From UBA7239 sp964509075 (GTDB lineage Bacteria; Pseudomonadota; Gammaproteobacteria; Pseudomonadales; UBA7239): DNA of 64,000 nucleotides. The notes beneath the pieces were generated by a model that worked only from the letters and a program-made list of their open reading frames with translations, was not told the origin of the DNA and did not search any database. The stretch is taken from contig CAZDWC010000006.1 of NCBI GenBank assembly GCA_964509075.1, positions 124,001 through 188,000 on the forward strand, read 5' to 3'. The position numbers and the translations under genes were made by a program. Positions 7,958 through 18,034 of this stretch are shown here, one piece after another (positions within the stretch are counted from its first letter, which is position 1; each line of letters starts with the position of its first letter).

Positions 7958-9475
7958 ATGTGTGGAATAGTGGGAATGGTGGGTACCAGTGACGTCAGTG
8001 TGTCGCTGTACGATGCACTGACCATGCTGCAACACCGCGGACAGGATGCTGCCGGTATTGCGACGTGTCACCGCGGTCGCGTTTATCAGCAGAAAGGCAA
8101 CGGCATGGTGCGTGATGTATTCCAGGCGGAGCACATGCAAAGCCTGGTCGGCAACATGGGCATCGGTCATGTGCGTTACCCCACGGCGGGCAGCTCCAGT
8201 GCAGCGCTGGCGCAGCCGTTTTATGTCAACTCGCCTTACGGTATTTCACTCGGCCACAACGGCAATCTCACCAATACCGAAGAGTTGATGGATGAGTTGT
8301 TCAAGACAGGCCTGCGCCATATCAACACCGAATCGGATTCGGAAGTATTGCTGAATGTTTTTGCGCTGGAATTGCAGGGTTTTGGCAAACTGGTGCCGGA
8401 AGCCGACGATATCTTTGCTGCAGTTGCTGCTGTGCATCGCCGTTGTCGCGGTGGTTATGCAGTAACGGCGATGATTGCTGATTATGGCATTGTCGCTTTT
8501 CGCGATCCGCTCGGTATCCGCCCGCTGGTGTTCGGTAGTCGTGAAACGGATACTGGCACGGAATACATGATCGCCTCGGAAAGTGTGGCGCTGGATGTGC
8601 TCGGTTTTCGTCTGATTCGCGATGTTGCGCCTGGTGAAGCCATTTATATCGAGCGCGATGGCACATTCTATTCTCATCAGTGCGCAGAAAATCCGCAGCT
8701 GCAGCCCTGCATTTTCGAGTACGTGTATTTTGCGCGCCCGGATTCGATCATGGATGGCATTTCCGTGTACAAGGCGCGCATGCGCATGGGCGAAAAACTG
8801 GCAGAAAAAATCCAGCGCCTGCGGCCGGAGCACGATATTGATGTGGTGATTCCTGTGCCGGATACCAGCCGTGTTGCCGGACAGATTCTCGCGCACAAGC
8901 TGGGCGTCAAATTCCGTGAAGGGTTGATGAAAAACCGCTATATAGGCCGCACTTTCATCATGCCGGGGCAGAAGCAGCGCAAGAAATCCGTGCGCCAGAA
9001 ACTGAACGCCATTGATCTGGAGTTTCGTGGCAAGAATGTGCTGCTGGTGGATGATTCCATCGTGCGCGGTACGACCTGCGAACAGATCGTGCAGATGGCG
9101 CGTGATGCCGGCGCCAATAAAGTCTACTTTGCCTCGGCTGCACCTGCGGTGAAATATCCGAATGTCTACGGTATCGACATGCCCACCGCAGCAGAACTGA
9201 TTGCACACGGCCGCACAGAAGACGAAGTGTGCGAGGCCATTGGCGCCGATTGGCTTGTGTATCAGGATCTTGAAGACCTGATCGAAAGCACGGGTGAATA
9301 CGCGCATATCGATCATTTTGAAAGTTCGGTATTCACCGGGCACTACATTACCGGCGATGTTGATCAGCGTTACCTCGACAAACTGGATGCGCGTCGCAAC
9401 GATGCCGCCAAGAGCCTGAGTGACGGTGAGGCTGATGGCAATGGTAGTCTGGTCGGCATTCACAATGCTCTTTGA
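7958..9475 (+). CDS. purF: Amidophosphoribosyltransferase PurF
   Basis: 505 residues. It catalyses the first committed step of purine synthesis: PRPP plus glutamine to phosphoribosylamine. Cys2 (MCGIVGMVG) becomes the N-terminal nucleophile of the class II glutaminase domain after Met removal. LQHRGQDAAGIAT and GHNGNLTN are the glutaminase motifs. The C-terminal phosphoribosyltransferase domain carries the PRPP loop VLLVDDSIVRGTT. No propeptide and no iron-sulfur cysteines are seen, so it is the E. coli-type enzyme. Full length. Co-directional with cvpA and probably co-transcribed. Confidence 0.97.
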   Translation: MCGIVGMVGTSDVSVSLYDALTMLQHRGQDAAGIATCHRGRVYQQKGNGMVRDVFQAEHMQSLVGNMGIGHVRYPTAGSSSAALAQPFYVNSPYGISLGHNGNLTNTEELMDELFKTGLRHINTESDSEVLLNVFALELQGFGKLVPEADDIFAAVAAVHRRCRGGYAVTAMIADYGIVAFRDPLGIRPLVFGSRETDTGTEYMIASESVALDVLGFRLIRDVAPGEAIYIERDGTFYSHQCAENPQLQPCIFEYVYFARPDSIMDGISVYKARMRMGEKLAEKIQRLRPEHDIDVVIPVPDTSRVAGQILAHKLGVKFREGLMKNRYIGRTFIMPGQKQRKKSVRQKLNAIDLEFRGKNVLLVDDSIVRGTTCEQIVQMARDAGANKVYFASAAPAVKYPNVYGIDMPTAAELIAHGRTEDEVCEAIGADWLVYQDLEDLIESTGEYAHIDHFESSVFTGHYITGDVDQRYLDKLDARRNDAAKSLSDGEADGNGSLVGIHNAL

Positions 9476-9493
9476 TCTCAGGGTGTTGCAGGG

Positions 9494-11041
9494 ATGAATA
9501 CAGCGGCGCCGTCTTGCTGGCAGCGTCGTTTGCAATTCCTGCCGTTCACGCTTTTCGCATTATTGTTGTTGCTGGGTGCTGATGCTTTATTGGCGTGCCT
9601 GCGCGTTGTCACGCAGCGTATCAGCTATCCCTACGAACTGGAGTGGATGGAGGGCGGTGTCCTGCAGCAGGTATTGCGCGTGCTGCACGGGCAGACGCTG
9701 TATGGCGGTGAGCCGTCCATGGATTTCGTGCCGGCACTGTACATGCCGTTTTATTACTACCTCTCTGCTTTATCGGTAACGCTTTTTGGGGAAGGGCTGC
9801 CGGCTCTGCGTGCAGCATCCTTGCTGGCTTCCTGCCTGACCATGCTGATGGTTTTCCTGATTGTATCCCGCACTGCCAAATCTGCTGTGGCGGGTGTGCT
9901 TGGTGTTTTTTTCTACGCCTACATGTTTCGTCATACCGGTGGCTGGTTTGATGTGGCACGGGTCGATAGTCTGTGGACATTCTTGCTGGCTGCGGCGCTG
10001 TACATGCTGCTGTTGTGTCGTGACAATTTCTCACCTGCAAGATTGCTGCTGCTGGCATTGCTGAGCGTGCTGGCCTGTTTCACCAAACAGGCATCGCTGT
10101 TTGTGGCGCCGTTTGTGGTGTTAGCGATGTTGTTCTGGTGTGGCGCGCGTGTTGTGCTGCAGTATTTGTCTTTGTGTTTGTTATTGTCGTTGCCGCTACT
10201 GGGGTTCCTGCAGGCACAAGCCGGCGAAGACTGGATTTTCTATACCACGCAGATGGCGAGTACACACGGCATTACCTGGTTTGGTGTGCGCCGTTTCTTC
10301 GAGATTTTTCTGCAGGCGGTGCCCGCCATGTTGCAGGCAGCATTGGCCGGCCTGTACCTGTTGCCGGACACTTTGCGCGGTCGTCTGGGCTGGCTGTGCC
10401 TGTTCGGCGGATTTTTCTTCGTCTCGCTGTTGTCGCGCGCTTATGCTGGCGCTTATTTCAATGTTCTGATGCCGGTTTATTTCATGGTGGCTTGTTGCGC
10501 TGCGCTGGGTGTATGGTTGTTGTGGCAGCGCAGTCAGGTATCAATTTGTTTTCTGTTATTAACTGCATGTGTGATGGCTGCGGTGAGCTTCGATTTCTGG
10601 CGCTTCCGTCTGGATGTTGAGCGTTTGCTGCCAACAGCACAGAGTCGAACCAATACGGAATGGTTGCTGGCAAAAATCCGTGCAGTGCCGGGGCGTGTGT
10701 GTGTGACATCGCATGGTTATTTGGGCTGGCTGGCAGGCAAGGATTTCTGTGCCCACAATACCCAGGTGACAGACCTTGTTACTGGTAGCAGTGCTGAACG
10801 CGCTGAAGTCTTGCGCGCAGATGCCCGTGCCCGCATTCTCTCGGGCTACTATCGAGTGATAATGCTTGATCGCGAGAAGGACTTGCAGGATCTTGGCCTG
10901 ACAATGGCAGAGATTCCCTATGTGGTAGAGCCGTTGCAGTATCCTGACGGTGAAATTACCTTTGCGGTCAACGGCCGTTCACCACGGCTCTGGTTGCAAT
11001 ACAATTCGTTTCAACACAACAAGCCTGCACAGCTGCAGTGA
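9494..11041 (+). CDS. Polytopic membrane glycosyltransferase-like protein (GT39/PMT type)
   Basis: 515 residues with about eleven hydrophobic segments. The first periplasmic loop begins ISYPYELEWMEGG, with the acidic residues expected of the GT-C fold (an Asp/Glu after the first membrane span), and continues with a HGQTLYGGEP motif. GT-C enzymes use polyprenyl-phosphate sugars at the periplasmic face. The gene lies 18 bases after purF and 30 before metZ. It resembles the truncated gene at the start of the window only in overall layout. Acceptor and sugar cannot be told from sequence. Confidence 0.65.
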   Translation: MNTAAPSCWQRRLQFLPFTLFALLLLLGADALLACLRVVTQRISYPYELEWMEGGVLQQVLRVLHGQTLYGGEPSMDFVPALYMPFYYYLSALSVTLFGEGLPALRAASLLASCLTMLMVFLIVSRTAKSAVAGVLGVFFYAYMFRHTGGWFDVARVDSLWTFLLAAALYMLLLCRDNFSPARLLLLALLSVLACFTKQASLFVAPFVVLAMLFWCGARVVLQYLSLCLLLSLPLLGFLQAQAGEDWIFYTTQMASTHGITWFGVRRFFEIFLQAVPAMLQAALAGLYLLPDTLRGRLGWLCLFGGFFFVSLLSRAYAGAYFNVLMPVYFMVACCAALGVWLLWQRSQVSICFLLLTACVMAAVSFDFWRFRLDVERLLPTAQSRTNTEWLLAKIRAVPGRVCVTSHGYLGWLAGKDFCAHNTQVTDLVTGSSAERAEVLRADARARILSGYYRVIMLDREKDLQDLGLTMAEIPYVVEPLQYPDGEITFAVNGRSPRLWLQYNSFQHNKPAQLQ

Positions 11042-11071
11042 CAGCTTGCAGTGGGTGGTTAGGAGCCCTGC

Positions 11072-12268
11072 ATGAGCGATGATATTTTTTTCGAAGAATC
11101 AGATTGGCAGTTTGCCACCCAGGCGATCCGCAGTGGTTTTACGCGCTCACATTACGGTGAACACAGCGAGCCGCTGTATCTGACATCCAGTTACGTGTTT
11201 GATTCGGCGGAGCAGGCCGCCGCGCGCTTTGCCGGCACGGACTGTGGCAACGTCTACTCGCGTTATACCAATCCCACTGTTGCCGTTTTCGAGCAGCGTC
11301 TTGCTGCGCTGGAATGTGCCGAGATGGCCGTGGCAACCGCTTCCGGTATGGCGGCCATACTGTCCACCTGCATGGCCTTGCTGAAAAGTGGTGATCACGT
11401 TGTCTGCTCGCGCAGTGTATTTGGCACAACGACAGTACTGTTTACAAAGTACCTGCAGAAATTCGGCGTCAGTGTCAGTTTTGTTGCACTCACGGATCTT
11501 GCCGCGTGGCAGTCTGCCGTCACGCCAACGACACGCTTGTTGTTTCTGGAAACGCCCTCCAATCCTCTCAATGAGGTGGTAGACATCCAGGCGGTGGCTG
11601 ACGTCGCACATGCAGCCGGTGCGCTGCTGGTGGTCGACAACTGCTTCTGCACGCCCGCGCTGCAACGGCCGCTGCAGTTCGGTGCGGATCTGGTGGTGCA
11701 TTCCGCGACCAAATACATTGATGGTCAGGGCCGCTGTCTAGGCGGCGCAGTGGCGGGCAAGAAACAGCACATGGATGAAGTGCTGGGTTTTCTGCGTACT
11801 GCTGGGCCGACGCTGAGTGCTTTCAATGCCTGGGTGATGCTGAAAGGTCTCGAAACCTTGTCGCTGCGCATGAAAGCGCATTCCGATAACGCATTGGCTC
11901 TGGCGCAATGGTTGTCAGAGCAGGCGGGCATCGAAAAGGTTTTTTACTGCGGTTTGCCAGATCATCCGCAGCACGAGCTCGCCAAAAAGCAGCAGTGCCA
12001 GTTTGGCGGTGTGTTGTCCTTTGCCGTGAAAGGTGACAAGGCTGCAGCCTGGCGTTTCATCAATGCCACGCGCATGGTTTCACTCACCGCCAACCTTGGC
12101 GATGCCAAGACAACGATCGTGCATCCCGCAACAACGACCCACGGCCGCTTGTCTCCGGAAGAGCGCGCGCAGGCGGGGATCAGCGACAGTTTGATCCGTG
12201 TATCGGTAGGTCTGGAGGCTATTGGAGATATTCAGGCGGATATGCAACGTGGTCTTGCTGCGCTTTGA
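11072..12268 (+). CDS. metZ: O-succinylhomoserine sulfhydrylase MetZ
   Basis: 398 residues of the Cys/Met metabolism PLP-dependent family. The Schiff-base lysine is Lys214 in HSATKYIDGQGRCLGG. Other conserved motifs are YSRYTNPT, the ETPSNPL cofactor loop and SLTANLGDAKTTIVHPATTTH. It makes homocysteine directly from O-succinylhomoserine and sulfide in methionine synthesis. The GQGRCLGG segment after the lysine and placement after purF match pseudomonad MetZ rather than MetB or MetC. AGGAG lies upstream of ATG 11072. Confidence 0.92.
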   Translation: MSDDIFFEESDWQFATQAIRSGFTRSHYGEHSEPLYLTSSYVFDSAEQAAARFAGTDCGNVYSRYTNPTVAVFEQRLAALECAEMAVATASGMAAILSTCMALLKSGDHVVCSRSVFGTTTVLFTKYLQKFGVSVSFVALTDLAAWQSAVTPTTRLLFLETPSNPLNEVVDIQAVADVAHAAGALLVVDNCFCTPALQRPLQFGADLVVHSATKYIDGQGRCLGGAVAGKKQHMDEVLGFLRTAGPTLSAFNAWVMLKGLETLSLRMKAHSDNALALAQWLSEQAGIEKVFYCGLPDHPQHELAKKQQCQFGGVLSFAVKGDKAAAWRFINATRMVSLTANLGDAKTTIVHPATTTHGRLSPEERAQAGISDSLIRVSVGLEAIGDIQADMQRGLAAL

Positions 12269-12310
12269 TTCTGCTAACGGCAGTTCGTATTCCTTGACGG
12301 TGGAGAGGCT

Positions 12311-13225
12311 ATGCAGGAAATACTGAAGCACATCATCAACAGTGTCGGTGAAGTACTGCTGGGCAAGGAAGACAAGATTCGCCTGGCGCTGGCCTGCATG
12401 CTGGCGAATGGTCATCTGCTGCTGGAAGATTTGCCTGGCATGGGCAAAACCACCTTTGCACATGCGCTGGCAGCCGTTCTGGGCTTCAGTTACCGGCGCG
12501 TGCAATTTACCAGCGACATGCTACCTGCGGATATTCTCGGCACCAATATTTTCGATCCGGACAAGCGCCAGTTTGTGCTGCATCGCGGCCCGATTTTTAC
12601 ACAACTGCTGCTGGCGGATGAAATCAACCGCAGTTCACCGAAAACGCAAAGTGCCTTGCTGGAAGCGATGGAGGAGCATCAGGTTTCCATTGACGGTGAC
12701 AGTATTGCCTTGCCGGAACCTTTTTTTGTTATCGCGACCCAGAATCCCATGCATCAGGCCGGCACTTATCCCTTGCCGGAATCGCAGCTTGATCGTTTTC
12801 TGATGCAGCTCACACTGGGTTATCCCGATCGTGCCACCGAAAGGCAATTGTTCGAGGGCCGCAATCCGCGAGAACAGTTGCGTCAATTGTCGCCCGTGAT
12901 TGAAATGGCAGACTGGTTTGCCCTGCAGGCGCAGTTGCGCAACATACAGGCATCGGCCAGTTTGCTGGACTATGTGCAGCGTCTGGTCGATTACACGCGC
13001 TACTCGGGTGAATTCCAGTGGGGATTGTCGCCGCGCGCGGCATTGGGCTTAATGCAGGCTGCAAGAGGTTGGGCGTTATTGCAACAGCGCAGTCATCTGC
13101 TGCCGGAAGATATACAGGCAGTGTTTCCTGCGGTAGCCACGCATCGATTGCGCTACCAGATGCGCAATGATCGCCAGGCTGATCCCGCGCGCCTGATACT
13201 GGACAATGTGGATGTGATGGGTTGA
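12311..13225 (+). CDS. MoxR-family AAA+ ATPase
   Basis: 304 residues. Walker A is in LEDLPGMGKTTFAHALA, Walker B in LLADEINRSSPKTQSALLEAMEE, and sensor 1 in FFVIATQNPMHQAGTYPLPESQLDRF; the C-terminal lid domain follows. MoxR ATPases act as chaperones, usually with DUF58 and VWA proteins. Here the gene heads a three-gene operon with DUF58 and transglutaminase genes, overlapping the next by one base (TGATG). This trio occurs in pseudomonads, where the last gene is the essential transglutaminase tgpA. Confidence 0.92.
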   Translation: MQEILKHIINSVGEVLLGKEDKIRLALACMLANGHLLLEDLPGMGKTTFAHALAAVLGFSYRRVQFTSDMLPADILGTNIFDPDKRQFVLHRGPIFTQLLLADEINRSSPKTQSALLEAMEEHQVSIDGDSIALPEPFFVIATQNPMHQAGTYPLPESQLDRFLMQLTLGYPDRATERQLFEGRNPREQLRQLSPVIEMADWFALQAQLRNIQASASLLDYVQRLVDYTRYSGEFQWGLSPRAALGLMQAARGWALLQQRSHLLPEDIQAVFPAVATHRLRYQMRNDRQADPARLILDNVDVMG

Positions 13226-14184
13226 TGTTGCGTCTGGCAGATCGTGTGCCCGCCAGCTGGAAGCGAATTTACGCGGGCTGGTTGGCGCGGCGTATTCCTG
13301 CTGCCAATGCAGTTGTACTGAATCAGCGCAATCTGTTTATCTTTCTGTCTCGGCAGGGTATGTATTTTCTGTTGCTGGTAGCGCTGATCTGGATGGGGGC
13401 TACCAATTACCAGAATAATCTTGCCTATGCATTGGCATTTCTGCTGTTGTCCGTGCTGTTTGTCTGCATTTTGCAAACCTTTTCCAACCTCAGCGGCTTG
13501 CGATTGCGTCTTGTCGATGCCGAACCCGTATTCGCGGGTGATATGGCCAGTTTCCGTATAGCGCTGTCTTCACCTGCGCTGCAGCAGCAACTACATTTTT
13601 TCTGGCGTGGCCAACAACCCGAGGGTGTGAGTGTCGCTGGCAGCGCAGAAGTGCTGGTGAAATTGCAACACCAAACAGATCGGCGCGGTTATCTGCAGCC
13701 GGGGCGTTTGTGTGTGCAGACCTTTTTTCCACTGGGGTTGATCCGCTGCTGGACTTGGCTGGATCTGGCGGCGGAGGTGCTGGTATATCCCAGACCGGAG
13801 CCTGAAGATTATCGTGTCTGCATGCGCCATGACGGTGATGAGAAGTTGGCAATGGTTGCCGGCAGTGACGAGTATTTTGCCTTGAAGCCCTATGTTGCCG
13901 GCGAGGCGCTGGCTCGTGTGGCGTGGAAGCATTATGCAGCGGGCCGGGGCTTGTTTGTCCGAGATTATGCCGATTTCCAGGGTGGTGATATCTGGCTGGA
14001 TTTTGCCGCAATGTCAGCAGTTGATACCGAATTGCGTTTGTCGCAACTGTGTTACTGCGCGTTACAGCTGCATGCCTTGCAGCGTCCTTTTGGATTGCGC
14101 TTGCCTGGCCAGCAGATTGCGCCTGGCAGTGGTGAGCCGCACTTGAGGGCGGTCTTGCGCTTGCTGGCCTTGTTTCCGTCATGA
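13225..14184 (+). CDS. DUF58 domain-containing membrane protein
   Basis: 319 residues from ATG 13225. Two membrane helices lie near residues 40-80 (MYFLLLVALIWMGATN and LAYALAFLLLSVLFVCIL). The C-terminal half holds the DUF58 region with the typical ARVAWKHYAAGRGLFVRDY motif. Proteins of this family accompany MoxR ATPases; the function is thought to concern envelope protein assembly but is not settled. Overlaps moxR at its start and the transglutaminase gene by 4 bases (ATGA) at its end. Confidence 0.88.
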   Translation: MLRLADRVPASWKRIYAGWLARRIPAANAVVLNQRNLFIFLSRQGMYFLLLVALIWMGATNYQNNLAYALAFLLLSVLFVCILQTFSNLSGLRLRLVDAEPVFAGDMASFRIALSSPALQQQLHFFWRGQQPEGVSVAGSAEVLVKLQHQTDRRGYLQPGRLCVQTFFPLGLIRCWTWLDLAAEVLVYPRPEPEDYRVCMRHDGDEKLAMVAGSDEYFALKPYVAGEALARVAWKHYAAGRGLFVRDYADFQGGDIWLDFAAMSAVDTELRLSQLCYCALQLHALQRPFGLRLPGQQIAPGSGEPHLRAVLRLLALFPS

Positions 14185-16250
14185 CAGCGGCAGGCGTGAT
14201 GGAAGGGCAACGTATTTTTGTGCGTGCGCACTTGTCGCGAATCGCGCTGCTGTATTTACTGGCCGGGTATTGTGGTTGCGTTGCACTGCTGTCTGCATTT
14301 CTGCCCTGGTGGATATTGCCGCTGGCCGTGTTGTGTGTGTCATGGCGACTGTTGATTTTTGCTGGCCGCGCTTCCTATCCAGGGCTTTTGCCCAAACTGG
14401 TGCTGGTAGGCCTGGTTGGCGCCGGATTGTTATGGCAGTTCGGCTACAGTATTTCACTCGAGTTTTTTGTCGCCATGCTGTTGGCGGGTTTTTCGCTGAA
14501 GTTGCTGGAGATCACGCGCCGACAGGATGCGCAGCGTTTGTTGTACCTTGCCTTTTTTGTGTTGATGACTTTTTTTCTGTTTCAACAGGGGCTTGCCGCC
14601 AGCTTGCTGGCATTTATGCATGTCGTGATATTGCTGGCTGCACTGGTTGCGCTGTATGCAGATGATGAAATATTGGCAACACAATATGCGCGGCCATTAA
14701 AAAAATCTGTCACGGTATTTCTGTGGGCCATGCCTGTCATGCTGTTCATGTTCCTGGTGATGCCGCGATTGCCGCCACTGTGGGCCATGCCACTGCAGAA
14801 GCAACAGGCTGCTACCGGTATGAGTGAAGATATGCATCCGGGAGACATCAGTCAGTTGACGCGCTCCGCAGAAGTGGTTTTCCGTGCCACTTTCAGTGAT
14901 GCAATGCCCGCCGCGACGTCCATGTACTGGCAGGCGCTTGCACTCGACAGTTTTGACGGTGAGCGCTGGTATTCATCCTGTGGCAGTTGTGATAGCGACT
15001 GGAAACCCTCCACGCGCATGTCACAGCCACCAACAACCGGGCAGCAGTATCAGGTAATACTTGAACCCCAGGGTTCGCCGTGGTTATTTGTGCTTCCGGC
15101 AACACGGATAAACGATGAGGCTGTGCTGGGTAACGGTGAGGGTTTGTATCGCTATCAAAAAAAAATCGACGAACGTGTCATTTATGGCGGATATCACGCG
15201 CTGCCGGTTGATGTGGCGTTGCCGTTAAGTGAGAGTCAACGACAGCGTTACACGCGTCTGCCGGAACAGGGTAATTCACAGGCGCGGCAACTGGCAGCTG
15301 GCTGGCAGCAGCAATATCAGGATCACGATGCAATCGTGCAAACGGCACTGCAGTATTTCAGCAGGAATTTTTCTTATACGCTGCAGCCGCCACTGCTGGG
15401 TCAGCAGCGTATTGATGACTTCCTGTTTGTTTCGCGCAAGGGATTCTGTGAGCATTTTGCCAGCAGCTTTGCATTCCTGATGCGGGCAGCCGGCGTGCCG
15501 GCGCGTGTGGTAATGGGGTATCAGGGTGGCGAAGCACACCGCGATCCCATGTATGTGACGGTGCGACAATATGATGCCCATGCATGGACAGAAGTGTGGT
15601 TGGAAAATCGCGGCTGGATGCGTGTCGATCCTACGTCAGTGGTTGCGCCAGATCGACTTGATCAGGGGTTCGAGCAGGTATTTGCCGATAGTCCCGCACT
15701 CAATCGTGTGCTGAGCCTGCAGCGTTACCGAGGCATGCCACTGATGAACCGTTTACGTTTGCAGCTGGATCGCATGGATTACTTGTGGTCTCGCTGGGTG
15801 CTTGGCTATGAAAACGAAACACAGGAAGCTGTATTGCGTAAACTGGGCTTGCTGTCGCCTTGGCGTATGGCGTTGTGGGTAGGTACGGCCATCGCGCTGG
15901 CATTCAGTGGTGCATCACTTTTTCTTTATTGGCGTGCGCGCCGCGTAATGCGCATGCACCCATTGCTATGGCGTTACCGACAGCTGTGCAATGTTTATGC
16001 GCAATATGGTTGCGAGCGACGTTTGCCGGAGACGCCGCGCCAGTATGCACAGCGGGTTGTCGCTGCAGATTTACCGTGCGCAATGGCATTTGCACAATTG
16101 TCAGCAGATTATGATGCCTGGTGTTACGGGCATGCTGTCACTGATTTGCGGCAGGAAAAAATCTTGTTGCATAATGCCAGATCAATATGGTGGCGTATTA
16201 TTTGCCACAGGTTGTTCTGGCGCAGCAAAATAAACACCGCACAAGAGTAA
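14181..16250 (+). CDS. Transglutaminase-like membrane protein, TgpA family
   Basis: 689 residues. About six N-terminal membrane helices (to about residue 200) are followed by the DUF3488 region, a periplasmic transglutaminase-like domain, one C-terminal membrane helix (near residue 565-590) and a DUF4129-like tail. The catalytic triad is complete: Cys423 in KGFCEHFASSFAFLMR, His467 in DAHAWTEVWL and Asp483 in RVDPTS. The homologue in Pseudomonas aeruginosa (TgpA) is reported as essential; the substrate is unknown. It is the third gene of the MoxR-DUF58 operon. Confidence 0.9.
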   Translation: MTAAGVMEGQRIFVRAHLSRIALLYLLAGYCGCVALLSAFLPWWILPLAVLCVSWRLLIFAGRASYPGLLPKLVLVGLVGAGLLWQFGYSISLEFFVAMLLAGFSLKLLEITRRQDAQRLLYLAFFVLMTFFLFQQGLAASLLAFMHVVILLAALVALYADDEILATQYARPLKKSVTVFLWAMPVMLFMFLVMPRLPPLWAMPLQKQQAATGMSEDMHPGDISQLTRSAEVVFRATFSDAMPAATSMYWQALALDSFDGERWYSSCGSCDSDWKPSTRMSQPPTTGQQYQVILEPQGSPWLFVLPATRINDEAVLGNGEGLYRYQKKIDERVIYGGYHALPVDVALPLSESQRQRYTRLPEQGNSQARQLAAGWQQQYQDHDAIVQTALQYFSRNFSYTLQPPLLGQQRIDDFLFVSRKGFCEHFASSFAFLMRAAGVPARVVMGYQGGEAHRDPMYVTVRQYDAHAWTEVWLENRGWMRVDPTSVVAPDRLDQGFEQVFADSPALNRVLSLQRYRGMPLMNRLRLQLDRMDYLWSRWVLGYENETQEAVLRKLGLLSPWRMALWVGTAIALAFSGASLFLYWRARRVMRMHPLLWRYRQLCNVYAQYGCERRLPETPRQYAQRVVAADLPCAMAFAQLSADYDAWCYGHAVTDLRQEKILLHNARSIWWRIICHRLFWRSKINTAQE

Positions 16251-16270
16251 GGCCACACAAGAGTAACTGT

Positions 16271-16723
16271 ATGTCGAGAGTAACGATCGAAATGCCGGAT
16301 TCCATGGATTTTGCGATGGAAATGACAGTGCCCATTGCTTTTATCAATCGCGGAAACCATCTCGGCAATGATGCATTGGTCTCCTGTCTGAATGAGGCCC
16401 GACTGGCCTTCATGCAGGCTAAATATGGTGACCCGTATGCCATCGATGGTTGTGCCATGATCAACGGTGATCTGGCGGTGGTGTACAAGTCTGAAGCCTT
16501 TCACCGCGATGTCTTGCGCATTGAAGTTGCAGCAGTCGATGCACATCGTTATGGCTGCGATTTTGTTTATCGCGTGTCTGCAGTTGCAGATCAGCGGATC
16601 ATTGCGCTGGCCAAAACCGGCATGCTGTTGTTTGATTTTGATCAGCGCTGCTTGCGACCGGCACCTGCATCATTTTTTACGGCGCTTGGTCTTGCTGCGT
16701 CTGATAATGGCGATAGAAGCTGA
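16271..16723 (+). CDS. Acyl-CoA thioesterase-like hotdog protein
   Basis: 150 residues from ATG 16271. A single hotdog domain with the motif RGNHLGNDALVSCLNEARLAFM (hot-dog helix), followed by strands containing LAVVYKSEAFHRDVLRIEV. This is the 4HBT/YbgC-like layout; a canonical Tyr/Asp active-site motif is replaced by HLGNDAL, common in the DUF4442/4HBT-2 type. Probably hydrolyses acyl-CoA esters in the cytosol; the chain length is not predictable. Its last 47 bases overlap the 3' end of the convergent membrane protein gene. Confidence 0.72.
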   Translation: MSRVTIEMPDSMDFAMEMTVPIAFINRGNHLGNDALVSCLNEARLAFMQAKYGDPYAIDGCAMINGDLAVVYKSEAFHRDVLRIEVAAVDAHRYGCDFVYRVSAVADQRIIALAKTGMLLFDFDQRCLRPAPASFFTALGLAASDNGDRS

Positions 16724-18023
16724 GCCGATATTTCCGTAGCAATTCGACTTCACTCTGTGCCTGTTGGGGATTGCTGCGAGGATTAATGCCGTATAACAGG
16801 CGTTTGCCTTTGTCGGTGGTGGGGTTTGCCAATGCCAGTGCGCCGTTTTGCAGGCGGTGGTGCAATTGCTGGAAATCCTTGAAGCTATAGATGCTGCTGC
16901 CTGTAAAAACAATGGCGGCGAGCATGAGAATTTTCAGGCGATAACGATTGGCATGCCAGTCATTGCTGTTCACCAGAATAAAGAAAACGATTGACCAGAC
17001 TGGCACGATAAGCGTGCCGTAACGGCTAGCCATCATCTGCTCCTGCCCCATGCGCGAGTAAGCAATCATCACGGCACTACCTAGGGAAAACAGCAGCAGT
17101 GCGGCAATCTGCGCGCGTCTGCGTGTGTTGGTCTGGGTAATGATCATGCGAGCGCTCGCCAGAAGTAATAGCGCGCCAACTGCTGTTGCCAGCATAGCGT
17201 TGCCGCGCGCCAGCAAGCCGCCAAGGCAGGCAAACAGGTTCAGCAAGACATCAAGGTTAATGTTGCCCAGAAGAGCATGTGTTGTTGTCTGCAAGCTGCG
17301 CGTGTCTGCGACTTGTTGAAAGAATGCCAGATAACAGCCTGCCGCCAACAGCAGCCAGACGCCAGTCATGATACGGCTGCGCAGCCACAGCAAGGGCAGT
17401 GCCGCCAGCCAGGTCATGGTGCCGGCAGCAAAACTAAGGCTGGCAGCCGTGGCGCAGACGGCGGCCAACAGTGTGGCCTGCAATGTATTTGGCAAAAGCA
17501 AGAGTGCCACGAATGCCGACAGGGTAAAGCTCAGGGACAGTGGAATCTGCAACTGCCAACCCCAAAGCCAGTTTTGTGCTTGTGTCAGAGAAAATACCAG
17601 GCTGCACAGCATAAACTCCTGCAAGCGTGTAAAAGGCCTTCCGCTGAATTCCGTCAGATATTTTTTCAAAAGCACGTAGTTCACGGCGGTGCAGAACAAA
17701 CTGAACAGCACTTCGGCAAAGGTATTCCAGTGCGTGATGGCGGCCATGGCAATCATGATGATTTTCGGCAGCAGCAGGACATGACCATTGTGTGCTTGCA
17801 GCAGATCCGTCAGCTGCAGCTGTCGCCGGTAGTAGAGGTCAAGTAGCGGCAGCAAATCCCACTGGTCGTGGTAGGGCACGTCGATGTGCAGAAAAAAAAC
17901 GAGAACAGCTGTCAGCAGGGCAGGCAAGTACTGCCAAGGTATCTGCCTGTAGGAAAGTGCATTCACGGTATCGGGCTGGACCAGCTTGCAATGGCGGCAT
18001 CTTGCGGGAATACGGTGCCGCAA
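16677..18023 (-). CDS. Polytopic membrane protein of unknown function
   Basis: Up to 448 residues, with about ten hydrophobic segments and an early periplasmic loop HIDVPYHDQWDLLPLLDLYY. The loop position and acidic residues recall GT-C fold proteins, but no clear family motif is visible. The outermost start is TTG 18023, 11 bases downstream of the PilZ gene; GTG 17966 would remove a hydrophilic N-terminus and is equally plausible. The C-terminal 40 residues are soluble and charged. It may be co-transcribed with flgN and the PilZ gene, but nothing in it points to the flagellum. Function unknown. Confidence 0.6.
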   Translation of the reverse strand: MRHRIPARCRHCKLVQPDTVNALSYRQIPWQYLPALLTAVLVFFLHIDVPYHDQWDLLPLLDLYYRRQLQLTDLLQAHNGHVLLLPKIIMIAMAAITHWNTFAEVLFSLFCTAVNYVLLKKYLTEFSGRPFTRLQEFMLCSLVFSLTQAQNWLWGWQLQIPLSLSFTLSAFVALLLLPNTLQATLLAAVCATAASLSFAAGTMTWLAALPLLWLRSRIMTGVWLLLAAGCYLAFFQQVADTRSLQTTTHALLGNINLDVLLNLFACLGGLLARGNAMLATAVGALLLLASARMIITQTNTRRRAQIAALLLFSLGSAVMIAYSRMGQEQMMASRYGTLIVPVWSIVFFILVNSNDWHANRYRLKILMLAAIVFTGSSIYSFKDFQQLHHRLQNGALALANPTTDKGKRLLYGINPRSNPQQAQSEVELLRKYRLSFYRHYQTQQDQAP

Positions 18024-18034
18024 TCAACCGGCCA